64,000 bases of DNA, from the NCBI GenBank assembly GCA_027886175.1, contig JAJNNQ010000137.1:3104001-3168000 (forward strand), given 5' to 3'. The notes beneath the pieces are model-generated. The model saw nothing but the letters and a program-made list of their open reading frames with translations. It made no database searches and was not told the DNA's origin. This DNA is from Phylloscopus collybita (lineage: Eukaryota > Chordata > Aves > Passeriformes > Phylloscopidae). Every line of letters begins with the position of its first letter. Position 1 is the stretch's first letter. The position numbers and the translations under genes were made by a program. Shown here in pieces: positions 47,060 through 58,036 of this stretch.

Positions 47060-47387
47060 CTTCCAGGACCTAAAGGAGGCTTACAAGAAGGCAGGAGAGG
47101 GACTTTTCACAGCAGCATGTGGTGACTGGACAAGAGGGAAGGGCTTTAAACCAAAGAAGAGTAGATTTAGTTTAGATGTGAGGAAGTTCTTTGCTAAGAG
47201 GGTGGAAAGGCCCTGGCACAGGTTGTCCAGAGAAGCTATGGGTGCCACACCCCTGGATGTGTTCAAGGCCAGGTTGGACAGGACTTGGAGCAAACTGGGA
47301 TAGTGGAAAGTGTCCCTGCCGCAGAACGAGATGATTTTTAAGGTCCCTTCCAACCCAAACCATTCCATGATTCTGTGATTCTGTAAA
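47060..47387 (+). mobile_element. CR1 LINE 3' fragment with ORF2 end
   Basis: The plus frame reads SLDVRKFFAKRVERPWHRL and then TPLDVFKARLDRTWSKLG followed by a stop. This is the end of CR1 ORF2. The 3' UTR follows with 'gatgatttttaaggtcccttccaacccaaaccattcc' and an ATTCTGTGATTCTGT tail. The motif 'cctgcccatgg' is damaged. Confidence 0.95.
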
Positions 47388-50125
47388 TTAGCACCCCTTT
47401 GACCACAGAGTGATCTACAGGTGACTGTGCTTGGTTAATCTGTCCTGGTCATATCTGAGAGAAGTTAGACAGCAGCAGCCATGGTTGAAAACTGAGTAGT
47501 GCAACCCTTCCTCCTCTTACACTAATTAGCACAGCTGTTGGGACAAGCTGTTTAATTGCTACTGGAATGCTGCTGCTTCTACTCCTGGGCCATGGTCCTT
47601 CTCCAGTTCAACTAGAAGGATCCAAAATTCACCCCTGTCGAGCCCTGGCTGAGCAATATTAACACAGAATCTGGCAGGCTGTTTTGAGTAGCTGCTAAAC
47701 ATCTACGCTGCTTTAAGTGGGAAGAAAAGGCTTTTCAAGTGCTGCATACATTACCCATAGCAGTGGGGAAGGATGTTAATAATTCATTCATGCTCTCAGA
47801 CTCTGGAGTGTGCTAGATCTTTCAACTCACAACAATAGACATCACCCTGCAGGCTGTCATGTCCCGCTTTTCACAAAGGGAAAGAAAAGAGAACCGCTAA
47901 AAAGGAGGAAGATTTCCTGGGTGGAAAATCTGAAGCCTGATGAAGAATTAAAGCCTGTTAAATGTCTGCTGGAGCCAGCCATTGAGCAATAAAGCCTATT
48001 TGCAACCAGTTGCTGGAAGAAAGAGCTGCATGTGCAGGAAAAAGCATTTGTTGGGAAGATGCTGGCGTTGCTTTCCACTGGTTGTGGAATACATCAACCC
48101 CCTGGGGTGCCTGTTCAGCAAGTTTTTCTTATTCAAAGCAGAGCACAGAGAGAAGAGGAAGGAGTCACCCTGAGAAAACATATGTGTGGAATTATTTTCA
48201 TGTGACTGGACCATCCTCTGAGTACCTGAATTGCCTTCAGCTGTAGCCTACCCCTACAGGATGTTCCCAGTGTATTTCCAGCTCCAACAGAACTAAGGGC
48301 AACCAGAAGTGACAAGAGGACTTGTTTAGGATGAAGTAGGTAGAAAAGCAGCCACTGCTGAAGGCACAGCTAGGACTTTTGGGGGCTGGTGACCACTGCT
48401 TAAGTGCGGCCACCCACAGTAACAATCATCATGCCCACGGCAAGGAGAGAAGCCGCCCATTTTTATAGGATTCATCCTGGGTCTGTATTTCTGCTTTCAT
48501 CTCCTCCTTCTACTCCCTGAGAGCAAGAGCCTGTCCTGTCCTTGCTCCTTCACTTCCAAGGTGGTAAAATCTTGCCTGTCATGTTGAGAAACACCACAAC
48601 AGTCTGAGAGTAAAGGACTGTCCTAGTTATGGGGGAATTACATTTTAAAAGAGAAAGATTGAGATCCTTTATGTGGTGGGTACTAAACTACACCCAAAAG
48701 TAAAGTGAAGGTCCTTCCAGTAAAGAGTGGACCATGTGAGTGAGCAAGAGAAGGCGACAGAACCAAAATGTTTCCTTCCTAGGGAGGCAGGAGATAAATA
48801 AATACAATTTAATCCTTCTGAAATCCAACCAGCCTTCTTACTTCTGTAGCCATGTCAACAGTTTTGAGCCCTTTTACAAATTCCTTATGTAACTCCCCTC
48901 ATTCTGATTCAGAATTATACCAAATTGATTGACAAATGGAGAAGAGGGCTCAAGTCCCACCACATCTAATGCCTTGATGAAAACTCTTGGTTTTCATGAC
49001 ATATGCTGGCCCACTGAATTCAGTATTTTACTCCCTAGAGTTCACTTGCTGCTATTTTCCATGGAAAATTCCCAATGGACATTTTTGTGTACTTGGGAGA
49101 AGAAAAGCAATACTTTAATTCTTCCCTTGTACAAGTCTGCACATCAACCACAGACCAGTTTTCCTTCAGGATGGATTCCCTTAAAGCAGAATTTCAATTT
49201 GAGCACTGCCGCATGAAAGAACAAATTGGAGATTCCAGGCTTGTTTCACCCAGTTGCATTCTCAGTTCAATGCAGGCAGATACTGCTGGAAGGATATATT
49301 GACCCTCGTCAGCCAGCTCCACCAAACCCCCTAAAAAAACCAGGGCAAAGATCTTCTGAGGTAGAGGCAATCCTGTGCCTCTCTGAGCTCCAAGCGGTGT
49401 CACTTTATCTTCTGAGGACATTCCAGGGACCAAGTGTTGTAGCCAGTGTGAGGGGCTGACCTGCCCTTTCACTTCCCTCAACTGTGGGGGCCTTATTCAG
49501 GGCTTTTCACAGCCCATCCTCACCCTCCAGCTTGGGCATGGAGATCACAGAACCTGGGTGAGCTCTTGGAGGAGACAGACAGGCACTGCCATGCCTTCCC
49601 TTGGCCCCTCCATTCACCCCTCTCCTCCCTGTCACCCCTGGCAGAAGTGGCAGTAGGATGTGACAAGATGGCAAAGTCTTGGCACAGAACTCCTGATTTC
49701 TTTTTTGCTTCTCTCTGCAGGGACATGGAGCCAAGAAAGTGTCAGCTCCATAACTCTGCCCCAGCAGAGCCCTGCAAACTCCCTCAGTTAAAGCAGCTGA
49801 ATAGGAAATAGGATGGAGCTGGAAACTTGTCCTTGTCAGCTGGGTTCTCCATCCAACAACTCATAAAAAACCTTACATGAAAGCAGCCAGAGCCATTACA
49901 GCTTAGTCCTATCTGAGAAATGGCATTTAATCCCCACACTGTTTATTTAACTCTACACGACAGTTGTGTAATGTCATGCTGTTCTGTCCTGATCTTATTC
50001 CACAGGGAAGCTTTTCAGCTCAGGAAATTCATGGATCAAACTGCCAGGCCTCGGTGTTTTGCATAGCTCTGCCATGTAAATGATTATTCTATAAAAAATC
50101 CCTCTAACCCACAAATTTTGACACT

Positions 50126-50155
50126 AAAATAAAATAAAATAAAATAAAATAAAAT
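50126..50155. repeat. (AAAAT)n pentanucleotide microsatellite, about 6 copies
   Basis: Near-perfect array. Confidence 0.95.
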
Positions 50156-50589
50156 TGCAGGTTTAGTTTTGTTTTCATTATAGATGTATTTGTGTTGAAG
50201 CACTTGAATTTATCCCAAACACACAGGGACAAACAGGAAAATCTAACTTTCCAGATTTTCTGGTTTTGGGGTTTTTTACCTGTCATCATTTTTAAGGATA
50301 TTTTAGGACTGTTGAACCCTTAGGCTGTGCTTTACTTTTCCACGATTACACCTGCATGACTGGACTTCCTATTGAAATCACTCATCTGAAACCAAGGGGG
50401 GTAGCACATCTAAGAATAGGGCTTGGTCTCACACTCCTAAACAGGAGTTTTATAATTAACTCTTCAAAACCTGCTCACCTTCCAAAGCTGAAACCATGCA
50501 GAAAGGAGGTATCTTGAATAAAATAAATTTTCCCCACGTTTGGGAAACAATAAGGAGCAAAGAAATTTGTTTTGCATAGTGTAATGCAA

Positions 50590-50617
50590 CTTTTTTTTGT
50601 GTGTGTGTATGTGTGTT
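50590..50617. repeat. T run followed by (GT)n
   Basis: T8, then GT dinucleotides broken by one TA, just upstream of a CR1 tail. Confidence 0.85.
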
Positions 50618-50629
50618 TATCCTGAGAAA

Positions 50630-50955
50630 AATCACAGAATCAGAGAATGCTTTGGGTTGGAAATGATTTTAAAGATCACCCAGTTCCACTCCCTGCTATG
50701 GGCAGGGACACCTTCCACTATCCCAGGCTGCTCCAAGTCCTGTCCAACCTGGCCTTGGACATTTTCAGGGAACCAGGGGCAGTCACAGCTTCTCTGGGAA
50801 ACCTCTTCTAGGACTTCACCACCCTCTCAGGGAAGAATTTCTTCCTAATTTCTAATCTCAATCGCTCCTCTTTTACTTCCCCCTGTGTCTGTCCACATGA
50901 AAATTCACTCTCACTCTTTTACATAAGCCCCATTTAATCACTGAAAGGATGCAGA
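50630..50955 (-). mobile_element. CR1 LINE 3' fragment
   Basis: Starts ATCACAGAATCAGAGAATGC and continues through 'gctatgggcagggacaccttccactatccc', 'ctgtccaacctggccttggac', 'agggaagaatttcttcctaatttc' and a weaker 'ctcactcttttacataagcccc' region. About 325 bp, with the 5' part diverged. Confidence 0.94.
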
Positions 50956-51429
50956 AAATGAATATATACCATAGATCTAATAAGGTCTAAAAGGCATTTT
51001 CACTGGCACAGTATTTTTGGACATCATGGTTTTTTTCTTACTGCCAAGCAGTGCTAGGTATAATAACCCTAAACCCTGCTCTGTGCTTAGGTAAGCAGGG
51101 AACTTTGTGCAGGAGTTCTCAGGGTCAGAAACGAACACTCAGAACACTCAGTTTCTGTTTAATTGTGTGGCAAGTAAATAATCACAGACAAATCTCAGAG
51201 AACAGGGCTGAGGGGCAATGATGCTGTGAACTACCTGCTTCCCCAGGGAAGGGTGAATTCTGTTTAAGTGGTTCCTGAAAATACGACATCAGGGGTTTTG
51301 TTTGTTTGGTTGGTTGGTTGGTTTGGTTTGTTTTTCCAGCAGTAGAGAGGCCAAAACTGCCTTGGGTGGGTGATTTCTGTGCTTTATCAGCTTCTTGATG
51401 GAAGCTGCTGCCCATTTCCCCAGGGAAAA
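50956..51429. other. Unique sequence with a TTTG/TTGG tract
   Basis: A (TTTG)n/(TTGG)n simple repeat lies at 51298-51335. Otherwise unrecognised. Confidence 0.5.
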
Positions 51430-51870
51430 AGTGCTCTGGACAACTGGAGGCTGCCGGTGCTGGCTCCAAACCCACCCTTTCTGTGGCTGCTCCAGAACAG
51501 CCTTGCTTCCACTTCACAGCTCTTTCCCCCACCGCACACATGGAGCAACAAATGGCATCTCAACACACGGATACAACAGGCAGATGGTGGGAGAACGAGG
51601 GCTCGGATCCATTAGCAGAGATCTGCATCAGCCCGAGGATGAATCAGCGGCACAAATCGGGGGTAAATACACCACAGACACTCCACGCCAGCCCTTCCCC
51701 CGGGAGCTGGATGGACGCTTCGGGAGACAAATCCAGGGCTCTGGCATCCTCGCGTGTGTCTTTTTGCCGATGTACACAGGAGGGCAGCAGACATTTACTC
51801 AGCGTTTGGCACCGCAATTCCCTTCCCCTGATGATGCCTTAAGTTTGAGCTTTCACGTTTTTTTCAGGTT
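51430..51870. promoter_or_regulatory. Small CpG-dense unique block
   Basis: Roughly 17 CpGs fall between 51450 and 51830, well above the A+T-rich surroundings, without tandem repeats. Three plus frames (up to 162 codons) and parts of the minus strand stay open, but none has a domain and the frames compete, so coding is doubtful. It may be a small CpG island, an enhancer or a non-coding exon. It sits just upstream of an ERV LTR. Confidence 0.4.
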
Positions 51871-51975
51871 CTGTGCTGCCTAGGGGTGTAGCTCTGAGCC
51901 TCATATTAAGTGCTGGTAAGCTCTCTTCACAGAGAGACAAAACAAATCCTTTCCCTGCTGCAGACCAAGGACAAC

Positions 51976-52282
51976 TGTCAGGCCCAAAAGCATAAACAGG
52001 GGTGGCTGAAGGGAGGAACAAGAAGGATGGGACCTCACACCCTGAAGCTGTAATTGAACAATTAAACCCCAATATGCAAATGGACCAAAACTTATAAAAG
52101 TGTGAGATTTTGTGACTGGTCATGCATTTTGTGACCATTTTGGGTCCATCTTGGGTGTAGCCCTGGCCAGGCTCTTGTCCTGCCCAAGGTGTACCCTCAA
52201 GGCCTTTCAATACATATCTACTTTATTCTCTGGCTCTGTCCAGTCTCTATTTCAGGTCAGCCTTCCCAAGGCATCACTGACA
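51976..52282 (+). mobile_element. Solo LTR-like block of an avian endogenous retrovirus
   Basis: Begins TGTCAGGCCCAAAAGC and ends about ...CATCACTGACA. Internal order fits an LTR: 'gtaattgaacaattaaaccccaatatgcaaat', a clear TATA box TATAAAA (52093-52099), then an AATACA-type poly-A signal (52209-52214), 'ctttattctctggctctgtcc' and 'ggtcagccttcccaaggcatca'. I recognise the type from passerine genomes. About 307 bp, with no clean target duplication and the right end uncertain. Confidence 0.78.
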
Positions 52283-53155
52283 CAAACAGATGCTGCTGGG
52301 ATAGTGTAAACTGTCTGTCAGCACGAGGGGATGGATGCTGGCTAAAAAGCCCCATAAAAAACCCCAAAGTTGCTGTAATGAAACACAGTGCACATTTATT
52401 TCACAGTTATGACAAAGCCCTTAGTCATTTTTTCCTGCTGTTGGTCTAAATTCACCCCCCACCAAATTATCTCAGGATATTCCTTTCTTTCTCTAGTCCA
52501 TTTTATTGGGTGTTTGCTTATTTTTTGTGTAAGTTATTGCCGTGGTTTTCATTCTCCAGGAAAAACACACTTCTCTTTTCCCCACTGAGATGCTGACACA
52601 GGAATTTCAAATATCTCCCACCCCTTGTTTCTTGATGGACAAAGCACTGGGGATGGGGGAACAGGAGAGTGTGTCAGAAACACCCTCTAATTCCAGCTAA
52701 TGAAACTTGTCAATGAATATGAAAATCATTATTTAGGTTTGGAAAACAGAAACCTGAAAGAGAGTGTTTCTTAGCAACATTTCTATTTTTTTTTTGTGAG
52801 TTGGTACAATTAAAGCAATTGTCTTTAGCCTGCAAAAATACTCACTGCCTTCTTCCTGCTCCCAGCCCATTCATTCCTTTGAATTTGGCTTCTTGATAAC
52901 TTTGTCCATGATCCAGCACAAACAATTCTGCACACTGATGTTGATGCCAACTCAGATTGAAGCCTTTCAGGCAGAGCAGAGTATTTTGCCTAAGTATTTG
53001 CTCAGGCTGATCCTAATTAAAGTACTAATTGCCATGTGGTTGTGTTCTCTTCAACTGCCTGAAAGGAGTTGAGAATGGGTGTCAAAGCTGAGCTGAGCTC
53101 CCCTCCACGTTCTCAGTGACTGCAAGAGGTGTCAGTGAAGTCTCAACCTACCCAT
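52283..53155. other. Unique non-coding sequence
   Basis: Nothing recognised apart from a T9 run near 52787. Confidence 0.5.
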
Positions 53156-53572
53156 TTCACAGAATCATAGAATCATTGAGGTTAGAAAAGACATCTGATA
53201 ACCTCAAGTCCAAACATTCCCCCAGCACTGCCAAACCCACCACTAAACCATATCTTTAAGCACCACATCTTCATGACTTATTCAAATCCCTCCAGGGATG
53301 GTGACTCCACCACTTCCCTGAACAGCCAGTTCCAATGCTTGTAAACCCTTTCTGTGAAGAATTTTTTTCCCATCTCAGCCTCCCTGGCACAACTTGAGGC
53401 CCTTTCCTCTTGTCCTCACTTTCTCTCTGGGAGCAGAGCCTGACCCCCCGGCTGTCCCCTCCTGCCAGGGAATTGTGCAGAGCCACAAGCCCTGAGCCTC
53501 CTTTTCTCCAGGCTGAGCCTCTTTCCCAGCTCCCTCAGCCCCTCCTGGGGCTCCAGACCCTTCAGCAATCTT
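53156..53572 (-). mobile_element. CR1 LINE 3' fragment with ORF2 end
   Basis: Starts TTTCACAGAATCATAGAATC, then 'gaggttagaaaagacatctgataacc', 'tccctccagggatggtgactcc' and 'ttctccaggctgagcctctttcccagctccctcagcccc'. The minus strand has traces of the CR1 ORF2 end, but frameshifts break it. About 415 bp. Confidence 0.95.
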
Positions 53573-54879
53573 AAAGTAGGATGATTTCTGAGGAAAAACC
53601 CCATATTTTCTTTCCATTTAACTTTATTTATGAGTCTGTAGGTGCATATCTGGTGTGCAAAACGCACTCACAGACCGAGAGGGCAGTGATCTCTTGGGTA
53701 GTTTGCTGTTTTCTGAAAATCACTGTTTTCTCCAGCAGCAGAGAGGGATTTTCAGAAATAATATCCTCAGGTGCTTAAAATTCCATAGGGTGCTTTGTGC
53801 CCCAAAGCCAAATTTTACAAGATTTTTGAGCACTGAAATGAATGAGATTTAGGAACTGACGTGCTTGAGAAGAAAAACCCAACAGAGTTGATCCCTCTGC
53901 CCACGATCCTGCTGGCAAATGTGTGGTAGGAGCTGAACACAGATCTGTGAACTGGTGTAATCAACTAAGAATAATCATTCATGCTGTGAGATTCCAGAGT
54001 CAGACACAGAGCAATCCCAGCACAAACAACAGGCATCAAAAGTCACGGTAGGAAAGTGACTGGAAGTGTTTGCAACAGCAACACTGCCTGTTGTTGTAAT
54101 CTGCACTATGATAATGTCTCTGGGGACTGGGATTATGAGAGATGCTCTGTGGAGTGAGGCTGGTTTGTGTCACAGAACTCCACTAAGACAAAACACACAA
54201 TAAAGAAAAGCCTGACCAAGCAAAAGCCAGACATCATCCAGCTGTGGTTTCACGGCAATAAATACGATTGGGGATTTTGCTTTATCTCCACGTTTTATCC
54301 TGTCTTCTGCCACAGAATTGCAGCCCAAGCCATGAATGCTGATTTGAGGACTTCACCTCCTGAAACAGAAACGTGGATTTTGGGTGTGCCAGCAGAATGG
54401 GAACCGTCTCAGTGTGCTAAAATAAAATCCCTGGCACCGTTTGCTCTGGTGGTTGTATTGGGAATACAACGTTAATTGCTGGACCAGGCTTTGGGCAGCT
54501 AATGAATAAAGAATCTCAGTGGGTTGGGGTCTTAATTACCTGATTTACTTTAACCTGATTTCCTATAACCCAGCAGGTCAGTGGGACTAATCCCAGAACA
54601 AGACACTGTGCTATGTGATATCTTCAAACAGGTCCAAAGATTTCCAGAGATGAGGAAGGAAGTGGGGAAAGGTGCTCAGTGGAAATTAGGCACCTCTGCC
54701 TAATATGATGGATATAGAAATAACATTTTGTTAGCTACTCACCAGCCTGAAGACCCAAAGATACACCAGAACTTGTTCCTTCCAAATACTTTCATGCCCA
54801 GACTTCAGTTCATGCTCTCAGTCAAGCTAAAAAAGCAGTAAGCTGAACAATTTCTCATTTCTCTCAGCTGGAAATTAAA
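53573..54879. other. Unique non-coding sequence
   Basis: No repeat recognised. The block 54230-54480 is unique with a few retained CpGs. A 102-codon frame there (54167-54475) has no known domain. Confidence 0.5.
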
Positions 54880-55072
54880 AACAAAAACAAAACAAAAACA
54901 ACCAACCAAACAAAACTCCCACCAAAAAAAAAAAAAAAAACCCAAAATAAAGAACAAACAAACAAAAAACAAACAAAACCCCACAAACAAACAGAAAACC
55001 AAATCAAAACAACAAACCCCCCCCACCAACCAAACAAAAACCAACCAAAAAACCAAACACACCAAAACCAAA
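54880..55072. repeat. A/C low-complexity tract
   Basis: About 190 bases of A and C with very few G or T on the plus strand, built from AACAAAAC-, ACCAACCAAAC- and AAACAAAC-like units, including an A17 run and a C8 run. Ends 12 bases before a minus-strand CR1 tail. Open frames through it are artefacts. Confidence 0.92.
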
Positions 55073-55083
55073 AACTTTGTGGA

Positions 55084-55165
55084 CCCATTGAATCATTAAG
55101 GTTGGAAAAGACCTCCAAGATCAAGTCTAACCTTCATCCTTCATCATCAAGTCCAAACCTTATAA
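55084..55165 (-). mobile_element. CR1 LINE 3' fragment
   Basis: Reads CCATTGAATCATTAAGGTTGG, then 'aaaagacctccaagatcaagtctaacc'. A duplicated 'catcaagtccaaacctt' follows. Reverse complement of the second CR1 tail type, about 80 bp. Confidence 0.85.
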
Positions 55166-56264
55166 ACTGAGAACACAATTCAGCATACAGAGGGAAGGCT
55201 TGTGTCTGAACCAGTAAAGACACAGTAATGCTCAGTTAACCACAGGAACTTCAAAGTTTCATCACCTTCCTCTCCCTGATGCTTGCCATTCTTTACACCT
55301 TTGGTGTCACCAGTCCCAGAAACTGAGTTTTGCATTGGGTGCAAATCTTTGATTTCCATAACTCTGCTCACTTTTTGCCTCTTTTTCCCATTTTGGTTGC
55401 ACTCTACACCAGGTTTATCCAGACAAGCTTTGTCTTGCTTTTCTCTTATCCTTTAAGGAGTAGTATTGGGTGCCACTCAGTGATGAAAATCACATTAGAA
55501 TGGGGTCCCTGAAGCAATGGACAAAATCCTTGCTGGGCTCTGTGATAAGGACAATGAACTCTGATATCTGGAGAGGACACTTCTCTCCTTACCCTATGTT
55601 ATTATCACAGCAGGATGGTCAAAGGACAAAATTAATTATTCCAATAACTCCAATTAAGTGAAATATTAATCTAAAATAGCCCTTTTTCTCAGTGAGGGAA
55701 CTTTCATAGTTCTTTTCAGTTTTCTGTGTTCATCTGCTATCTGTTATTCTGTGTTTATATGTTATCTCATATTCTGTGCTCCTTGTTTGGTGTCTTCAGG
55801 CCTTGTTTCATTAAGAGAAAAAGGAAAACAAATGAAAGACAATTAGCAGATTATTTATAAAAACTTTCAAGCCAAAGATTAGTTTGAAGCAGCAATTTGC
55901 AAGCCAAGCTTCAGATTCATTTCACTTTCTTTAGTGGATTTTAGTCTAGACTACCTCTATCTTTAGTAGCCACAGATACAGGGAAAACACATACTTCTTC
56001 AGAGACTGATATCTAAGATGATTTATCTTTAATTGAATGTCTCACTGGGCCATAAACTGAGCACATCCTGTGCTTGGAATGACATATATGCCTAAATGAT
56101 TAGGATCTACAATTATTAGCAGTAAAAGCTGATATTCCTTGGGTTATCATGACATGCTAAGCTTATTTATGTTGGGGAACCTCAGCCAAGCTTCACTTCC
56201 AAAATCTGTACCCACACATCCACAGTAGAGGGTCCTTTCCAAAACTGCTCCTGGAAGATCTTTA
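55166..56264. other. Unique A+T-rich sequence
   Basis: No repeat recognised. The part 55800-56170 is unique and A+T-rich with homeodomain-type motifs; it could be a conserved element. Confidence 0.45.
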
Positions 56265-56480
56265 CCTTGCCTGTTCTTAAAAAATCCAGTAATGGAGAAT
56301 TCATCACATGTGGGTGACTTAATTCTATGCCTACAATAATTTTGTGATGAATTACTCCTCTGAATAGAGTATGTCAGTACCTTCCCCTTTAAGCAGAATT
56401 TCTAAAGTTTTTAACTAATGTTTTCCCCATATTTAAAGCCCAGAATAAATGTTTTGCTCACCTTGTTTGACTTCCTGACA
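56265..56480 (-). mobile_element. Possible ancient CR1/L3-like LINE relic
   Basis: The stretch CCTTGCCTGTTCTTAAAAA, then 'tccagtaatggagaattcatcaca' and further on 'taaagcccagaataaatgttttgctcacc' resembles, in order, the reverse complement of the 3' region of old CR1-type LINEs in reptiles and mammals. Divergence is high and the boundaries are guesses. Confidence 0.4.
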
Positions 56481-57149
56481 GCAGCTTTCCCCTCTATTCC
56501 TCTATTGCTAAATACTGTATTTAGCATCCAAACACAGTACATACATTTCATAAGGACAACCAACCGTCAAAAAATTTCACCTTAAAGTGAAATCCAATCA
56601 AGATCCTGATTTATGTGTTGATTATATTATTTTTTACAAATACAGAAGATTTGGAAAATGAATGTAAAATTAGAAAGTGAAGTCTTTTCCCCAGAATAAT
56701 GTAAACAATACTGTTAACTCTGTTGCTCCCAACCACTGATCTGCTGCTCTGACCTTGTAATCAGAGAAGACTCTGAGCCCTGCATTTGTCTTTGAAGGCT
56801 GCTAATAATTAAATCCTATTGTTTCACTGAAACAGAACATGACTCTCACAATTTGTAACCAGAAGCAGTAGAGCTGCACTGAACAATGTTGGATAAACAT
56901 GCCCTTCAAAGATCAAAGCATGTAGGGCTATGTCAATTAAAAAGAAAAAAAAAAAAAAATCAGCATAGCTAAACTGCTGTTTCTCAGCAGCTTGATGCGG
57001 GTGCAGATCTGAGGCTGCCTGCATTGCTTTGCTTTCATTTCACAGTCTCAAGGGTATCCTTATTCCCCCCAGTGCCTGGGGAAGCTGGCACACCCAGATG
57101 TGAGCTGAGAGTCTGTGGGCAGAGGGAGAGAGTACCCCCCTCATCCCTA
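56481..57149. other. Unique non-coding sequence with an A run
   Basis: An A17-like run (56942-56959) is interrupted only at its left end. Otherwise unrecognised. Confidence 0.5.
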
Positions 57150-57265
57150 ATTAGACGTTCAAAGGCTTCGTGCTCTCTCCAGGCAGCGCATCTTTGTGGC
57201 ATTAAATAAAAACGGGCCTCAAAGAGAAAACAAACGCACGCACATCGTGTTCAACAAGGCAGCGG
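57150..57265. promoter_or_regulatory. CpG-retaining unique block, candidate conserved element
   Basis: About nine CpGs in roughly 115 bases of unrepeated sequence (TTAGACGTTCAAAGG, CAGCGCATC, AAACGGGCC, ACGCACGCACATCG), in a CpG-poor neighbourhood. No open frame of interest. Selection or low germline methylation could explain the retained CpGs. Confidence 0.3.
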
Positions 57266-57829
57266 GCAAGAGGATAACAGGAGGATGTGGATTTAGAGTG
57301 ATGCTCTTTGCTTTTGTTTCTTCCCTGTGAGAACCCTTCTCTTCTTCATGGATTTCCATCAGAGAGTTCAGCCTCTGTGCCAGAGACTCACCTTGATGCC
57401 ACTTGGGCCATGCAGCTCCACGAGGAGACAGGAGAAACCATGGTTGCTTAAGGAGTTTTCCCCTTCCCAGGAATGTCCCTGTGATTTATGGCCAGCAAAG
57501 CCTCTTTAATTAACGAGACTCTCATTGGCTGTTTCCTGGTGGCCCAGAAAAGAGGAAAACTTGCAGCAAATGAGTCCCAGCCATGCTTTGGCTTTGTGTA
57601 CTTCACAGCTTTTCCTCTCACTGCTGAACAATTTCCAGGGACATTGAGACTTCCTTGCTGAAATGTCTCTACTGGTGCAGGGACAGGTCACTGCTGGGAA
57701 GGGCAGATCCCACTGTCCGTGGACTGATCCTTCTGGTAGGTGTTGAGGGGTCCAGTCCATTCATACATCCATATATCCATCCATATATTATCCATGTCGT
57801 AAACTTCTCAAGTGTCTCTTAGCAAGACC
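57266..57829. other. Unique sequence ending in a CCAT-rich repeat
   Basis: A degenerate ATCCAT/CATATATC simple repeat lies at 57757-57797. The rest is unrecognised. Confidence 0.5.
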
Positions 57830-58036
57830 AAAGAAATTCTTCCCTATGAAGTTGGTGAGGCCCTGGCACAGTTGCCCAGAGAAGCTGCGGCTGCCCCTGG
57901 ATCCCTGGAAGTGTCCAAGGCCAGGTTGGACAGGGCTTGGAGCAGCCTGGGACACTGGAAGGTGTCCCTGCCCATGGCAGAGGGTGGAAGTGGATGATTT
58001 TCAAGGTTCCTTCCAGTCAAAGCCATTCTGTGATTG
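57830..58036 (+). mobile_element. CR1 LINE 3' fragment with ORF2 end
   Basis: One plus frame reads PKKFFPMKLVRPWHSCPEKL, a frame-shifted remnant of the CR1 ORF2 end; another gives LEVSKARLDRAWSSLG. Then 'ggtgtccctgcccatggcagagggtgg' and 'gccattctgtgattgt'. About 205 bp. Confidence 0.95.

Larger units (their letters stand above)
47388..50629. other. Unique non-coding sequence
   Basis: Holds an AAAAT pentamer array (50126-50155) and a TG-rich run (50590-50617). The segment 48600-48780 begins GTCCTAGTTATGGGGGAATT and is unplaced. A polypyrimidine plus CAG acceptor-like site at 49705-49721 precedes an open stretch, but no exon can be supported. Confidence 0.5.

Noticed and set aside
49705..49811. 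Possible exon after a polypyrimidine-CAG acceptor-like site
   Set aside because: No matching donor or known protein similarity; the short frame ends in a stop without context.
51395..51883. 162-codon plus frame in a CpG-dense block
   Set aside because: Two other plus frames are equally open, no domain or splice context is clear, and openness is expected from the higher G+C content. Kept only as a candidate regulatory block.
54805..55124. Minus-strand frames rich in Phe, Cys and Val resembling membrane segments
   Set aside because: They come from the A/C tract read as G/T; the hydrophobicity is a base-composition effect.
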